NCBI GenBank assembly: GCA_034440575.1
Contig: JAOTOL010001455.1
Span: 991,001 to 1,055,000 of the forward strand
DNA: 64,000 nt
Direction: 5' to 3'
Source of the DNA: Imbricaverruca yamaguchii
Taxonomy: Eukaryota; Arthropoda; Thecostraca; Neoverrucidae
Program-made: the position numbers and the translations under genes
The notes under the pieces: model-generated
What the model saw: the letters and a program-made list of their open reading frames with translations, nothing else
What the model was told of the DNA's origin: nothing
The model's database searches: none
In this document: positions 1 through 13,195 of the stretch, one piece after another
Layout: every line of letters starts with the position of its first letter
How positions within the stretch are numbered: position 1 is the stretch's first letter

Positions 1-72
1 GAAGTTTATAATAGTGTATAAGAATTAATTTGAAGGCTCGTCTGCGTAATGCCACCCATTATCGACTTCAGC

Positions 73-165
73 TGCATATGCCGACGCTCAGGTGGTGCAA
101 GTGCATATTCATACGCCGCTCTGTTGGTACAGATGCATATACATACGCCGCTCAATTGGTTAGAG
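73..165 (+). repeat. Three diverged ~30-bp tandem units
   Basis: The block gcatat-(n)-acgc(c)gctc recurs at 73, 102 and 134. The last copy runs into the tRNA-like stretch. Confidence 0.5.
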
Positions 166-222
166 CGCTGTCCTGCATTGGTCTCTTCTGCCTGGCAAGA
201 CAGGGTTCGAGTCGCTTCACGC
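144..222 (+). other. tRNA-like stretch (possible SINE head or tRNA pseudogene)
   Basis: A perfect D-arm-like hairpin (gctc-aattggtta-gagc) is followed by a ctgtc/gacag pair and a B-box-like ggttcgagtc. The T-stem does not pair and the ctgtc/gacag loop is far too long, so this is not a functional tRNA gene. It may be the head of a tRNA-derived SINE. Confidence 0.35.
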
Positions 223-251
223 GCTCACATTTAGCCTCCGGCTGGAAGGGC

Positions 252-677
252 CCTGTCTGACTCCCGCCAGGCGCCGCAGCACCGTCAGGGCAGGAGCATC
301 CTGTCTGACTCCAGCCAGGCACCCCAGCACTGTCGAAGCAGGAGCCCCCTGTCTGACTCCCGCCAGGTGCCCCAGCACTGTCGGAGCAGGAGCCCCCTGT
401 CTGACTCCAGCCAGGCGCCGCAGCACCGTCAGGGCAGGAGCGCCGTGTCTGACCAGGCGTCACATCACCGTCAGGGCAGGAGCATCCTGTCTGACTCCAG
501 CCAGGCACCCCAGCACTGTCGGGGCAGGAGCGCCCTGTCTGACTCCCGCCAGGTGCCCCAGCACCGTCAGGGCAGGAGCGCCCTGTCTGACTCCCGCCAG
601 GTGCCCCAGCACCGTCAGGGCAGGAGCGCCCTGTCTGACTCCAGCCAGGCACCCCAGCACTGTCGGAGCAGGAGTGT
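252..677. repeat. 48-bp minisatellite, about nine units
   Basis: The unit starts cctgtctgactcc and ends gggcaggagcgc; one unit near 442-487 is shortened. The 48-bp period is 16 codons, which makes artificial repetitive frames on both strands. There is no sign of a real gene. Confidence 0.9.
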
Positions 678-840
678 CGCAGTCGTCAGATCTCCGCAGC
701 AGCCCTGCTTGCATGCGTGCAGCGCTCTGGCTAATGCATGCGACAAACTGGTCGGTCGGCGACGGTGGGCTCGTGTGGGCAGCTCATCTGCGTACGGCCA
801 GGCCACGGCGAGACTTGCACGCCGCACAAGACGCCGCACA

Positions 841-1000
841 GCAGGCCGGGTCATGGCGTCGGCGGTACTGGGCGGCTGGGGGTGGTCGGGGCTCGTGCGA
901 GCATCTCATCACCACGTCGTACACGACATTACAGCGGGCCAGGTCACAGTCACGGCGGTGTTGGACGGCTGGGGGCGGTGCGACCGACAGGTTCTATTGA
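841..1000 (+). repeat. Imperfect ~95-bp direct duplication, GC-rich
   Basis: The segment starting gcaggccgggtca at 841 recurs as gcgggccaggtca at 936. Both are followed by a ggcggt...ggcggctggggg block. Confidence 0.55.
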
Positions 1001-1070
1001 GGCGGCGCCGGCCGTCGTCTTTTGTAATGGACGGCGCGCGGTGGAGACGAGGCGCATCGCGGTGATGATC

Positions 1071-1362
<292 letters not shown>

Positions 1363-1732
1363 TTGAAACGGCAACAAATCAGCCAATGCTTCAGCTATTC
1401 TGCTTTGCATAGTCTGGCCCTCTCAGATCAGTAGGGCAGTTGTGTGTATCAGGGCACCAGTAGGCAGTGATGTGTATGTTAACAGTAACAATGGTTGGGT
1501 ATCGCACTGTAGCTGTGACGCGGTACCCGGAGACACCTGTGTCGCTGAAATGTCGTGACCGATGGCGTGATATGGTCGCACCTCATTGCCGAGTCAAGTC
1601 TTATACGTACAGGAAAAACGGTCCAACGTGAAATACTGGACGGCGTCGGGCGGCTCCGGAGCTCCGTCGGCGAATACTGGACACGACCAAATGTGGCGCC
1701 GGCTCGGCTGTTTCAGCCACAGCTGCCTACCG

Positions 1733-2794
1733 CCCGGCAGGCTGCTCCGTGGTCGGTGGCCCACCGCCCGGCAGGCTGCTCCGTGGTCGGTGGCCCGCCG
1801 GCAGGCTGTCCGGGTGCGGCCCACTGCCCGGCAGGCTGCTCCGTGGTCGGTGGCCTACTGCCCGGCAGGCTGCTCCGTGGTCGGCGGCCGGCCCACTGCC
1901 CGGCAGGCTGCTCCGTGGTCGGCGGCCGGCCGACTGCCCGGCAGGCTGCTCCGTGGTCGGTGGCCTACTGCCCGGCAGGCTGCTCCGTGGTCGGTGGCCC
2001 ACTGCCCGGCAGGCTGCTCCGTGGTCGGTGGCCTACTGCCCGGCAGGCTGCTCCGTGGTCGGTGGCCCACTGCCCGGCAGGCTGCTCCGTGGTCGGTGGC
2101 CTACTGCCCGGCAGGCTGCTCCGTGGTCGGCGGCCGGCCCACTGCCCGGCAGGCTGCTCCGTGGTCGGTGGCCTACTGCCCGGCAGGCTGCTCCGTGGTC
2201 GGCGGCCGGCCCACTGCCCGGCAGGCTGCTCCGTGGTCGGTGGCCTACTGCCCGGCAGGCTGCTCCGTGGTCGGCGGCGGCCCGGCAGGCTGCCCGTGGC
2301 GGTACTGCCCGGCAGGCTGCTCCGTGGTCGGGTGTGGGCCACTGCCCGGCAGGCTGCTCCGTGGTCGGTGGCCCACTGCCCGGCAGGCTGCTCCGTGGTC
2401 GGCGGCCGGCCGACTGCCCGGCAGGCTGTTCCGTGGTCGGTGGCCATGCCCGGCAGGCTGCTCCGTGGTGGCGGCCGGGAGGGTGCTCCGTGGTCGGTGG
2501 CCCACTGCCCGGCAGGCTGCTCCGTGGTCGGTGGCCCACTGCCCGGCAGGCTGCTCCGTGGTCGGCGGCCGGCCCACTGCCCGGCAGGCTGCTCCGTGGT
2601 CGGTGGCCTACTGCCCGGCAGGCTGCTCCGTGGTCGGCGGCCGGCCCACTGCCCGGCAGGCTGCTCCGTGGTCGGCGGCCGGCCCACTGACCGGCAGGCT
2701 GCTCCGTGGTCGGTGGCCTACTGCCCGGCAGGCTGCTCCGTGGTCGGCGGCCGGCCCACTGACCGGCAGGCTGCTCCGTGGTCGGCGGCCCAGT
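1733..2794. repeat. 34/38-bp GC-rich minisatellite, about 29 units
   Basis: The core cccggcaggctgctccgtgg is followed by tcggtggcctactg (34 bp) or tcggcggccggcccactg (38 bp); a few units are truncated near 2280 and 2450-2490. Neither period is a multiple of three and the unit lacks stops, so several frames on both strands stay open for hundreds of codons. No start, splice context or codon bias supports a protein. Confidence 0.93.
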
Positions 2795-2944
2795 GACTCG
2801 CGCAATCAGCGAAACACTGATTGCGCATTTCGCAAGCAGTCCATCATGATGGCCAAACCGAGACGTGCATTAGGGCCTAGGCATCCCTTGAAATCATGCA
2901 AATGAACAAGTCATTGGCTGATTCGAATCCGCCTGAAAGCTTTA

Positions 2945-4221
<1,277 letters not shown>

Positions 4222-4224
4222 GAC

Positions 4225-4412
4225 AGTACCGATGATGGTGGTGGTGGTTGTTGGTTTTACGACACGTCGACCGTCGAGTCATGTAGCGTCGCCAATCTCT
4301 CCCACCGATTGGTGGCGGGCGAAGAGTAGCGACAAGCGAGACTCGAACCCACAGTATTTCGATTGTGAGACGGGTAACTTACTCCTAGACTACACGTCCC
4401 CGGGCAGTGTCA
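4225..4412 (-). mobile_element. tRNA-derived SINE, copy 1
   Basis: On the minus strand, a tRNA-like head (tagtctaggag as a weak A-box; B-box gggttcgagtc, complement of 4340-4351) is followed by a unique tail ending at acgacacgtcgaccg (4260-4275 on the plus strand). Nearly the same sequence occurs on the plus strand at 62085-62245. Two copies sharing head and tail support a SINE rather than a tRNA gene. Confidence 0.72.
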
Positions 4413-4627
4413 ATGAATGTTAACCTCTCACCACATGCTTCATGTTTCCTGAGATGCGTTATCACTTCATAGCAACTTTATACAGTGTTGTTATGAACTT
4501 TATACAGTGTACTGTCAGTTTCGTGCGCCGATTCGCAAGTTTACACCACACAATGTTAAATACTAACCACTTTCATGGATGCTGTGATGCACACCTCAAA
4601 CATTAAAAGACAAAATCGACCCAGTAG

Positions 4628-4765
4628 CATACTGCATCCACTGGCTGCGATTTACAACACTCCTGCCATCACTACTTGATCCACTGGCCGCGATTTACAA
4701 AACTCCCGTCACCACTACTTGATCCACCGACCGCGATTTGCAAGACTCTCCGTCACCACTGTATT
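4628..4765. repeat. Three units of a 43-44-bp repeat
   Basis: The units start tccactggctgcgattt, tccactggccgcgattt and tccaccgaccgcgattt, near 4637, 4680 and 4724. Confidence 0.8.
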
Positions 4766-4769
4766 TCGC

Positions 4770-5204
4770 GTGCCTGGAGCACAGCCTGTAACCCACACAA
4801 GCGTCCACCTCGGATGACAGCAGCGCCTCAGTTGGATCGACAGCCGGCACCATCGTTCAGCGGTTCCTAGTCGGCCGTTGCCGCTCAAGGTCGCCGGGCC
4901 CGTCCGTCGTGCCGTGTTCAGGACATTACCGTGCACTGCGGACGGCGGGTGGGCGCGACGCTGGCAGGGCAGTTGGGTGCCGAGCTGGTGTCGATACAGC
5001 CTTGAGAGTGGCAGCGGGAGGTGTAGGTCGATGGTCTCGTGATGCGGCCGCCGCCGCAAGGGATGCTGCTATTACCGGCCGTGCTGCCATGGCACTGCTC
5101 TACCGTCAAGCGTCTCCGGGGTGAGACCGTGTCTTTGGTATGCTAAACCGTGGACGACTAGCAGAGGCACTCGAGCACATTCGTTGTCACGTTTGAACGG
5201 GAAA
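4770..5204. other. GC-rich unique stretch, no recognisable gene
   Basis: The GC content is higher than in the flanks. Overlapping frames of up to 114 codons (4715-5059, minus) look fortuitous; no domain was recognised. Confidence 0.45.
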
Positions 5205-5773
5205 GATAACGAATTTTTGGCGCTTGCTTATATTAAGGTAAGTAACAAAATGCACGCGATAATTTTTATTTTTACGCTTTTCATGGCTTATTTGTTTTCA
5301 TATTTACCCATTAGAGATAAAATCGAAGATTCTAGCTACAATAAGCACTTTTATGAGGCTACATTTGTTCAAAACAACTTTTCTCGGTGCGCTTGATCAA
5401 TTAGAACACGAAAAGCTTGAAAAATCGAAAGCTCAACATTTTGCGACTTAAAAGAACGTGCGCAAACATTTTGGGATCATGGTTGACTTCGCCATCGTTT
5501 TCTGATACCAAATAAGTTATACTTTTACAACCTTACCCGAGATGAACGTCCCAGAGCCAAAGACATAACGTCAGTTGCGACCACATAGACCCCCAAGTGA
5601 CGTCACGTTTTAAGGGGAGCGAATTTGTGGGATGGTTTCTGGCCGTAATAGTCGAGCGTTTTCCGATGGCACATCTTTCGTTTTCGTGCGACTCTTGGTT
5701 TGGAAATTAGAGTGGTTATATAGTGCCCTCCCCCGAGAAGGGGTGTGATGGTCTGCTCGGGGAGACGGGTTAA
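5205..5773 (-). mobile_element. MITE family A, copy 1 (truncated)
   Basis: Homologous to 37119-37953 (same orientation) and to the reverse complement of 59569-60382. Shared blocks include the polyT/A-rich centre, the line around ttctgataccaa, a ...gtgacgtca... block, and the terminal gagacgggttaa at 5762-5773. The other end, carrying the inverted terminal repeat, is missing. It has no coding capacity. Confidence 0.72.
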
Positions 5774-7253
5774 GTTAGTCGAAGGTACGGCTTCAAAGAG
5801 TCACAAGTTAGCTGCATCTGTGATTTCCATGTGTTTCAGGTAACTCCAAATTTCCTGAAAATAATGCCCTCCACACATTTGTGGGCAAGTTTGAGAAGTA
5901 TTGGTCGGGCCAAATGCATGGACGCAATGAGTGGGAACAGTTTGGTTGGTGGACACCATCCCAAGGGGTTTCATGCTTAGTGATCGCAAGAGTTCGAAGG
6001 GCCAGGGTGGGGCCCGGCTTCACCAAACGCATATATGACTTCACCCCTATTTCACACCTACATGGGCATCGTTAATGTTGGCAATGCGCCCATTAAATTA
6101 TCACTGGTCCTTCCGATTAGCACCCTGCAATGATCCCAAGCCTCGTCAACAGTCATACGCAAAGACCGCCAACGATCAATGCTGTGCCACTCTTCCAGGC
6201 TAGGGGGCGTTAGAAGAGGGTCCTGATATGAGGATCTTGGTTGACATGCGTGAAAAGGGGCGAGAACCAATCCATTATAAGGAGTAGTATTCAAAGCTGG
6301 AGGAGTGACGGATCGAATGGTTGAAGATGCATCGAAACTGCCTACAGCAACATTAAAATTGCTAACGGTATTTCATGCACATTTTCATAAAAAGCAGTGA
6401 ACTGGGAGCACGAAGGAAATACTACAAGTAGGACACGTTGGCTGAAGACATACATGCTATTCAAAATTCTTATATAAAAATCCCAGAATAACTCATATGT
6501 GGCCAAAAAAGAGAGAATATTTGGGATCAAAAGGCAGGAACGGTGGTAAGGCGGTGTTTGTGTCTCAAAGCACGTTCGTCTACCACAAATTTCCAGCAGA
6601 AAGAAGCGAACGCCCCAGCAGAAAGAATGGAATGCCACGGTCCTCCAGGCTGGATGGATGCGGCTCGACACCAGCCCAGAATGTAATAATTATCCATCAC
6701 CGATACTTTGTCGTATGAGGCAGTAGTATTGTGAAAATACACAGGTCATTACCAACCTTATGCCACTGGCCATCGCCTAAAACAGCTAGGCTACGCCTTA
6801 GAAGAAAGATAAGTGCCAGATTGTTTCATGTCACATTAAAATTACGTCATGAAGTCATTTATTGGTGCGAACATTTCGACAACAATTTCGATTAATGAAA
6901 TACTTAAATGAATGAATACGCGTTACTGAGAGCACCTTTAGATATGGTTATACGGTTATAATCTCTTCATGACTGTCAGGTAAATCTGACCTACCCATGA
7001 CCCGATTTAATGTCCTGCTGGGACAATTCATTATTTTGAGAAAAAATATTATTTTTAGACAGTGTGTCTTGCCTGTAGTCCTTCATTCGAACCGTCAATT
7101 AATTGTTGTGCTTTTAACGTGTATGTGCATGCAGCACTGATTGCAATCTTCATGTTGCTGTAGCCAGCCATTCGATTCGTCACGCACCAGCTTTATCACT
7201 CTTAACTGGTTCTCGTCCCTTTTCACGCATGGCGTGTGGTGTCTGCACTTTGA
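5774..7253. other. No recognisable gene
   Basis: Several frames of 60-110 codons occur on both strands, with no domain, repeat family or splice pattern that I recognise. Confidence 0.5.
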
Positions 7254-7407
7254 GATTAAATGTCATCCTCGAAAAATATGTGCATGCTGGCATTCATAAT
7301 GTTATCCAGTTTCGTTTTTCGTGCTTACTGATTAAATGACATCCTCGAAAAATATGTGCATGCTGGCATTCATAATGTTATCCAGTTTCGTTTTTCGTGC
7401 TTGCTGA
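7254..7407. repeat. 77-bp tandem duplication
   Basis: The segment from gattaaatg to tttttcgtgcttactg occurs twice back to back (7254 and 7331) with about two differences, so the duplication is recent. Confidence 0.95.
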
Positions 7408-9835
7408 TGACGACAAAGTGCTCATTTTTAGATCCTACACCTTCCAGTGACCCGAAACATGGCAACTATTATCTCTGAGGTCATTGGGTCGCTTGGGTTG
7501 TGTTCGATTTCTTAAGTCCCACTGAAATGCTCTTCCTCTCGCTTTTGTGGGATCAAAATTGACCCTAAGTTCTAATTTAGTACTGCAGATTGCATCAGAA
7601 TGACTTGGCCATTCTGGCCAGGTCATGTATTGCTCTGTGGTAGAAGCACAACTAAAGACGTTGTGTAGCGCGCCGCACTGTGTGACAGAACTGTGGTTGC
7701 GTTTTGAGCCGGTATTTTTTTTCGATTACGTACTGTTTGATTTTCTTATTCAGCTTGTTTTTACCAACAAATATGCATCGCATGCAGCAGGTCAATAAAA
7801 ATGCGCGGTTACTTGTCATGACCTGGCTTAACCATAAACATGATTTCACCACAAGCGTATGACATATAACAATGATAATTCATGCCATTTATTGTGAACA
7901 TTCACTTGTTGAACCGTTTGACAAATATTTTTGGAGCTAGCCAATGATTCAGAAATATACAAACTTGCTTTTGCTTCCCAGGATTTGTGACGTCATTGGT
8001 GACCTCGGGGTCAACAAAACGAATTCCCCCGATTCATTTTACGAGGATTTTCATTGCAGTTAGTTTCATTTCGATCTGTCTGTTGGTTCTGAAGTTGCCA
8101 GGCGGGCCAAAAAGGCTCTCCACAAGCATCGACCAGTGAGTACACCAATGATTGCTGTATTACTTTTAAGCTCTACCAAAAAAAAAACAGCAATGACAAG
8201 ACCACGAACTACAATGATATTGTTGCGCGGCGTCAGCACTCTGAGATTGCACTCTGTGTGCGCCTGTTCGCTACACGTGTTCAAGTGTGCCAGCAGCAAG
8301 AATCCCAAGAAGCGCCGGCTCCGCTGCAGCTGCAATGAAGAGCCGGTGCTGCGCTAACTGTTCTCATATGACGGTTTGACAGTCTGCGTACGAATCCGGT
8401 TTCAGTCTGCAGACCACTGCACCGATCGCCTGCTCGAAATCCTTGCTACTTTTTTTCGACAGGTTGCCTGCGATAGCCGTACGATGGAAAGACTTGCCAC
8501 AAAGAAGCGGGAGCCGGGAGGGGGAGGGGACAGAGAGCACAGCGACCTCACACCCAACTTTGGACGGGCTGACCATCGACGCTATTGATGTTTCAATGAA
8601 ATAATTGACTTCAAATTGGCTCTTCATTATCTCCTTCAACTTTGGGATATTTCCCGTGCCACCGGCTTGCAACGTGGCAGTGTCGAACTTACCTCTGCCA
8701 GCTGAAATGCATGCTTTCATGTGTGGAAAAGGCGGAAAAGGTGACACTGGTCGTGTCAGCCTCCTATACATTGAGAATCACCGCGGTAGTGACAAGTGCC
8801 AGTCTGTCACATACATAGCATCAGACACCAGCAAGGTGTTACATGTTGATGGCTAACAGTACGGCTCCTAAGAAATCGTGAAAACGTAGATTGTCACCAA
8901 GATGTATGCTAAAGTGGTCCAAATATGTATGTTTCGATCTCGATACGATCTTCAACTTGATATCCAATCCTTTATCTGTCACAGTTCACCAGCAGGTGTA
9001 ACTGCAGGGCGAGGAGACGGGCTCACTCTTCTCTACATCCGTGCAGGCTGCCAAAAACACTGATTTGGTGATCAACCAGATTGAGGGCCAGTCATAGGCA
9101 TGGAAACGAGACCAGGCTGGGATTAGCAAGACAATGATCAATGTTAGACAAACTCAATTTGCTGCCAAAATATTACATTTCCCAGAAGTGAGACCCACAC
9201 AAGAACGCACAGCCATCGACAAAGTCAACAACATAGTTATATAATGATTTCACCGAGCATGCCTGGTGTATGAAACCATCAGACTAGTGAGGCGATACAA
9301 AAACTGATCGGCCTGTTCAAAAGTTCAGGAAGAGACACTTGATGCAGCTCCTTGTCCATCATGACAGCGATTAAATGTTTTCACGTTCCATCAATAATGG
9401 AGTGAAAAACTGCACTTGTATCCTATGTAGTGTACCAAATACTGGGAGTGCTGTGTGGCATGAAGCTGGAAAGAAGCTTTATTTACACCTGCAATTCGTC
9501 AGGAGTCCTCCATTACTGTTCATGATCTTAACAGTAGCGTACCTAGGATTTGCGTCCGGGTGGAAAACTGAATTGGAGTGAGCACACCTCACCCACTAAA
9601 GGCCCAAATTTCAACCACTACTTATCAATAGTTCATTTTTATTTAAATGTCCTCGAAGTAATTGGTGGCAACTTTTCCCCTGAAGGGGGATTCCTACCAC
9701 CATCGTGGACATGTCGTTGGAATTTCAACCCCCCGCTCGAACATTTTTTCGCCTTGCATGCTTTTTTTGGCAATGCGGCTCAACTTTTTCTGGCCTCAAT
9801 ACGATATTCAACCCTTGTCTCTCTTGTCAGATACT
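7408..9835. other. No recognisable gene
   Basis: The longest frame (8364-8771, minus, 135 codons) has no recognised motif. Around 9020-9240 the plus strand shows a gene-like but stop-broken stretch that I cannot assign. Nothing else is supported. Confidence 0.45.
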
Positions 9836-10463
9836 CACACCTCGTCCGGAGGGGGGGGGGGATCGTTAGGAATCCATATTAGGAATCTCCACGAAACTAA
9901 GCGTCGCACGAAAACGAAATAGGTGTCATCGGAAAGCGCTCGACGAGTAGGGCCAGACATCATCCCTAAATAAATTTTATACACAAAGTAACCTCACTAG
10001 GGGGCCTAGGTTTTCACTACTTGCATCATGTTTGTGGCTCTGGGAGTTCATTTTGAGTGAAATTTGATTAGTTTTTGGGGAATTAGAAACGAAAAGCGAA
10101 ATCAACTCGGACTATACAACATTTGGCCACATTTGAAAAAAAATGAAAAATTCCTCTCGTGCGTTTTGTTGCATCCCTAAAGATAGGCAAACGCTGAAAG
10201 TTTTATTAAAATATCTTTATTCGCTAAAGCTTGGCGACTGGTTGAACGCTTTTGGAGGTGACCTCACTTGACCTTGACTAACTCGTTGATCCTAAATGGC
10301 CTGACTTCAAAATATTGAAACAATATGCCAATTTGATGGGGGAACAGGCATGCCAAATTGATGGGGGAAAGGTATGCCAAATTTCGGCGCACCGCCGTTC
10401 TTTCAGTGTCCGCGGAAAACCTTAGGAGGCTTCATCAACGACCCCCCGGGACGGCGCGGGTTA
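9836..10463 (+). mobile_element. MITE family A, copy 2
   Basis: Starts with the family end (tcacacctcgtccggagg) and ends acccccc-gggacggcgcgggtt. Inside, it shares with 59569-60382 the stretch gtcgcacgaaaacgaaa, ggtgtcatcggaaagcgctc and acctcacttgaccttgacta. The copy is shortened relative to 59569-60382 and is non-coding. Confidence 0.78.
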
Positions 10464-10694
10464 GCACGCGCCCTGGAGGGGGAGAGAAATTCATCCACCC
10501 CTTCGGTTTTTCGCACATCACACCAGATTTTACAGGTCGATATACGCCATGTTTGCGTACCTGCTTAGAAATGATCGGCACGTTGTTTAAAGTAAGAAAA
10601 ACGAAAATTAGCCGAAAAGTTTTCGATTTAGGGGCCGTTAAAATAAAAATAAAATTCGCAGTGTCAGACCACAAAAATCGGCGCTGACGCCCTT

Positions 10695-10744
10695 CCCGTA
10701 TATTACCAAAATGGAAGTGTTCTTCCATTTTGCTAATATACGGG
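10695..10744. repeat. 23-bp hairpin
   Basis: Arms 10695-10717 and 10722-10744 pair with a single mismatch around a 4-nt loop (tgtt). The arms begin cccgtatatta and end aatggaag. Confidence 0.95.
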
Positions 10745-11559
10745 AACACTAGCGACTTGTTTCATGCATATTGTCATGCCATATGGTTTCAAAGTCATGT
10801 TAGGTCACCGAGGTCAAGTCAGGTCATGTTCATGACAGGCTAATGGAACCAAACTTGGTCGACTGGAATGTTGTCATAAATGTAAATGACTGTCATGCGA
10901 TTGATGTCACTTTGCACGCTACTCCCTACAAGTCCTGAAAATTACCGTTTGTCATTGTGTATCTAAGCGTTTCCATATTTTATTCATATATTTCACTCCT
11001 TTCTTTGCGAAGCCGATTGCGCCAAGCCGCCCAACGGAGCAGTCGGGCGGGCGGCCCGACTCGGGAAAGGGAGCAGATAATTACCTGATAAAGTGCTGCT
11101 ATATAGGTGACCTAAGGTTAAATGTCGGGTTTAGCATCTGCATTGGATCATTAGTAATGTCCAAAACATCATCGATGTACATTTTTAGCGTTTCGGGAAA
11201 AGGTCCTAACGGTGGGGGGAATCCCACATTTGATTGAAACTGGGGGCTTTGCGGACAGTCATGGTAGCTCTGTAGGCATCGTGGCATCGCCACCACCGGT
11301 TGTGGACAAACCAGCAGACGAGAATGAAGGGGAAGATGGCCTCGTCACTGGCAGGGACGCGACGGTGCAGGACGTGCCTGGATACGTGGACGCCCATATC
11401 CATTCGGAGCTGGACAAAACAAATAATCAACCGGATCTCTAAAGCAAACGGCCCAGGGTTGCATCAACCGATCCCCGTTGGCCCAAGAAGTTAATTGAAT
11501 ACACTGGGCTTTCGGCAACAATAGCCGGAGCTAACGGTGCTTACAAGCACTGAGGAAAA
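10745..11559. other. No clear gene
   Basis: Includes AGGTCA-rich sequence (10790-10830) and unassigned frames at 11206-11442. The latter may belong to the same decayed transposon as the piggyBac remnant that follows, but I see no motif to prove it. Confidence 0.4.
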
Positions 11560-12354
11560 CTCTGCAAGACACGTCTGCAGGCCGGTGGTTCTAGGAAATG
11601 TTCACTTAGAATGTGCAGGTACACGTCATGAACGAAGCTCTGCGGTATGTGCTCAAAACCAAAAATTTTCAGCTGTTCAGATAACGGCTGTTGAGCTCAA
11701 GACGTTCATCGGCATTCTCAGCCATTCTGAACGCCATCAACTCGCCAATGGACTCTAATACTGGTCAAAGGCCCATGATCTGGAAGGGGAGTAGAAACAG
11801 CGCCATGGCACGACAAAGATATCTGAAACGGAAGGTGTACGTCCACTTCCAGAACAATGAGAACGCGTTTAAGGGTGGGGCTAATCTCAACGAGCCCACA
11901 GGTTCGTGAATCAACCGCGTATGATACACAACTACAAAACAGTTCATGGGTGGTGTCAACAAACGTGACTGTCTGTGCGGCAAGTACAGCACCAGCATCC
12001 GTGGGAAGAAGTGGTATTGGTGCCTCTTCATGCGGATGCTGGACATGGGGGTGGTGAACGCTTGGATCGTCCACCTCTATGTAGCGGACAGCCCCCTGAG
12101 CCTGCTGGAATTCTGGAGGAAAATCGCTGTCGCCGACCTGAGACTGCCTACCTGACTCCGCACCTGTGCGCCCGCTATCGTCATCCAGGGCTATCCGGGA
12201 CATGTGGTGCGACCCGGTGGGCCACTTCATCAATATGGCAGACAAGCAGCGGCGCTGCCAAGGATCTGCACGCACCGGCAAGCCTCGCTCGTACTGCGAG
12301 AAGTGTCGGCTCGTGCTCTGCATCCTCTGTTTTGAACCGTACTGTACCGAATAG
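11560..12354 (+). pseudogene. piggyBac-type transposase relic (PGBD), internally deleted
   Basis: Three blocks in three frames follow the order of a piggyBac transposase. An N-terminal block near 11660-11765 reads ITAVELKTFIGIL, then a stop and YWS, as at the start of DDE_Tnp_1_7. A C-terminal core block (11946-12152) reads MGGVNKRD...KKWYWCLFMRMLDM..VNAW, the usual MGGVD and KKWYW region. A cysteine-rich tail (12166-12354) reads RRCQ..., CEKC, LCILCF. Between the first and second blocks about 60 codons remain where the family has several hundred, so the catalytic Asp region is largely deleted. Stops and frameshifts (for example near 12155) show that it is dead. Confidence 0.75.
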
Positions 12355-13195
12355 TGCTTAGTCGGTAGCAGTAGCCAAGAAGTACTCGGCTTTCATCACT
12401 GCCCTTGTGTGTAGTGAATCATACAGATTGTTTCATTGTAAATTTGATGGCGATTCAAGTGGCGGATAATTTACTGACCGACTATGTCCACTGTTCGCAG
12501 CCAAGAAGTATGTATTTTGGTCACTGAAGTGTGGGTAATACATATTAAACCGTGATTTTTAATCATAGTGTTTTCACGACTGATTGCACAGAATGGATAT
12601 TTCTTAGCTAATATTATCCAAAGGGTTTCAGGGAGACCAAAGTTCTTATCTCTTATGCGCATAGCGATGCCTACACGTTAATAAATATGCATTCAATGAT
12701 GTATGCATGAACACGCGCATTCATGCAACGGTACATCCACTTCCATGTTTGTAAGCGCAATTATTTGTTGAATAAGCATTTGCATCATTGCTGCCGTTGA
12801 ACTTCGTTATAAGCGATGCGCAAACTGTTCTAAAACACAGCACTTCCTGCTACGATTTCCTCGCCAAAACATCCAACTTCTGCCCGGTGTCCTGAAATGA
12901 GGACAGTCTGGAAAATAAACATAGGATAAAAGAGAGCTTATGAAACTTCCAGAATACCTGCACAGCGATGACATTATGTATGTCAATATGTTTGAAAATA
13001 ATAACTAAAATATGTATTCTACCCGGCGATAACATTGGCCTGCGTTTCAAAACTTTCTTCAAAAGGTCGGAAGTTTCTCAGCTGTTCTAATACAAGTTTC
13101 GTGTGCTGAATCCGAAAATACTATCCATTTTTCTCCATTAGCTCAAGTTTTCACACTACGTCAAAGAAAACAACTCACACACTGATGTATCAGTA
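12355..13195. other. No recognisable gene
   Basis: AT-rich unique sequence with frames of at most about 70 codons. Confidence 0.5.

Noticed and set aside
144..222. Functional tRNA gene
   Set aside because: No acceptor or T-stem pairing; the anticodon arm is not recognisable.
8364..8771. 135-codon minus-strand frame as a host gene
   Set aside because: No motif; composition looks like random sequence.
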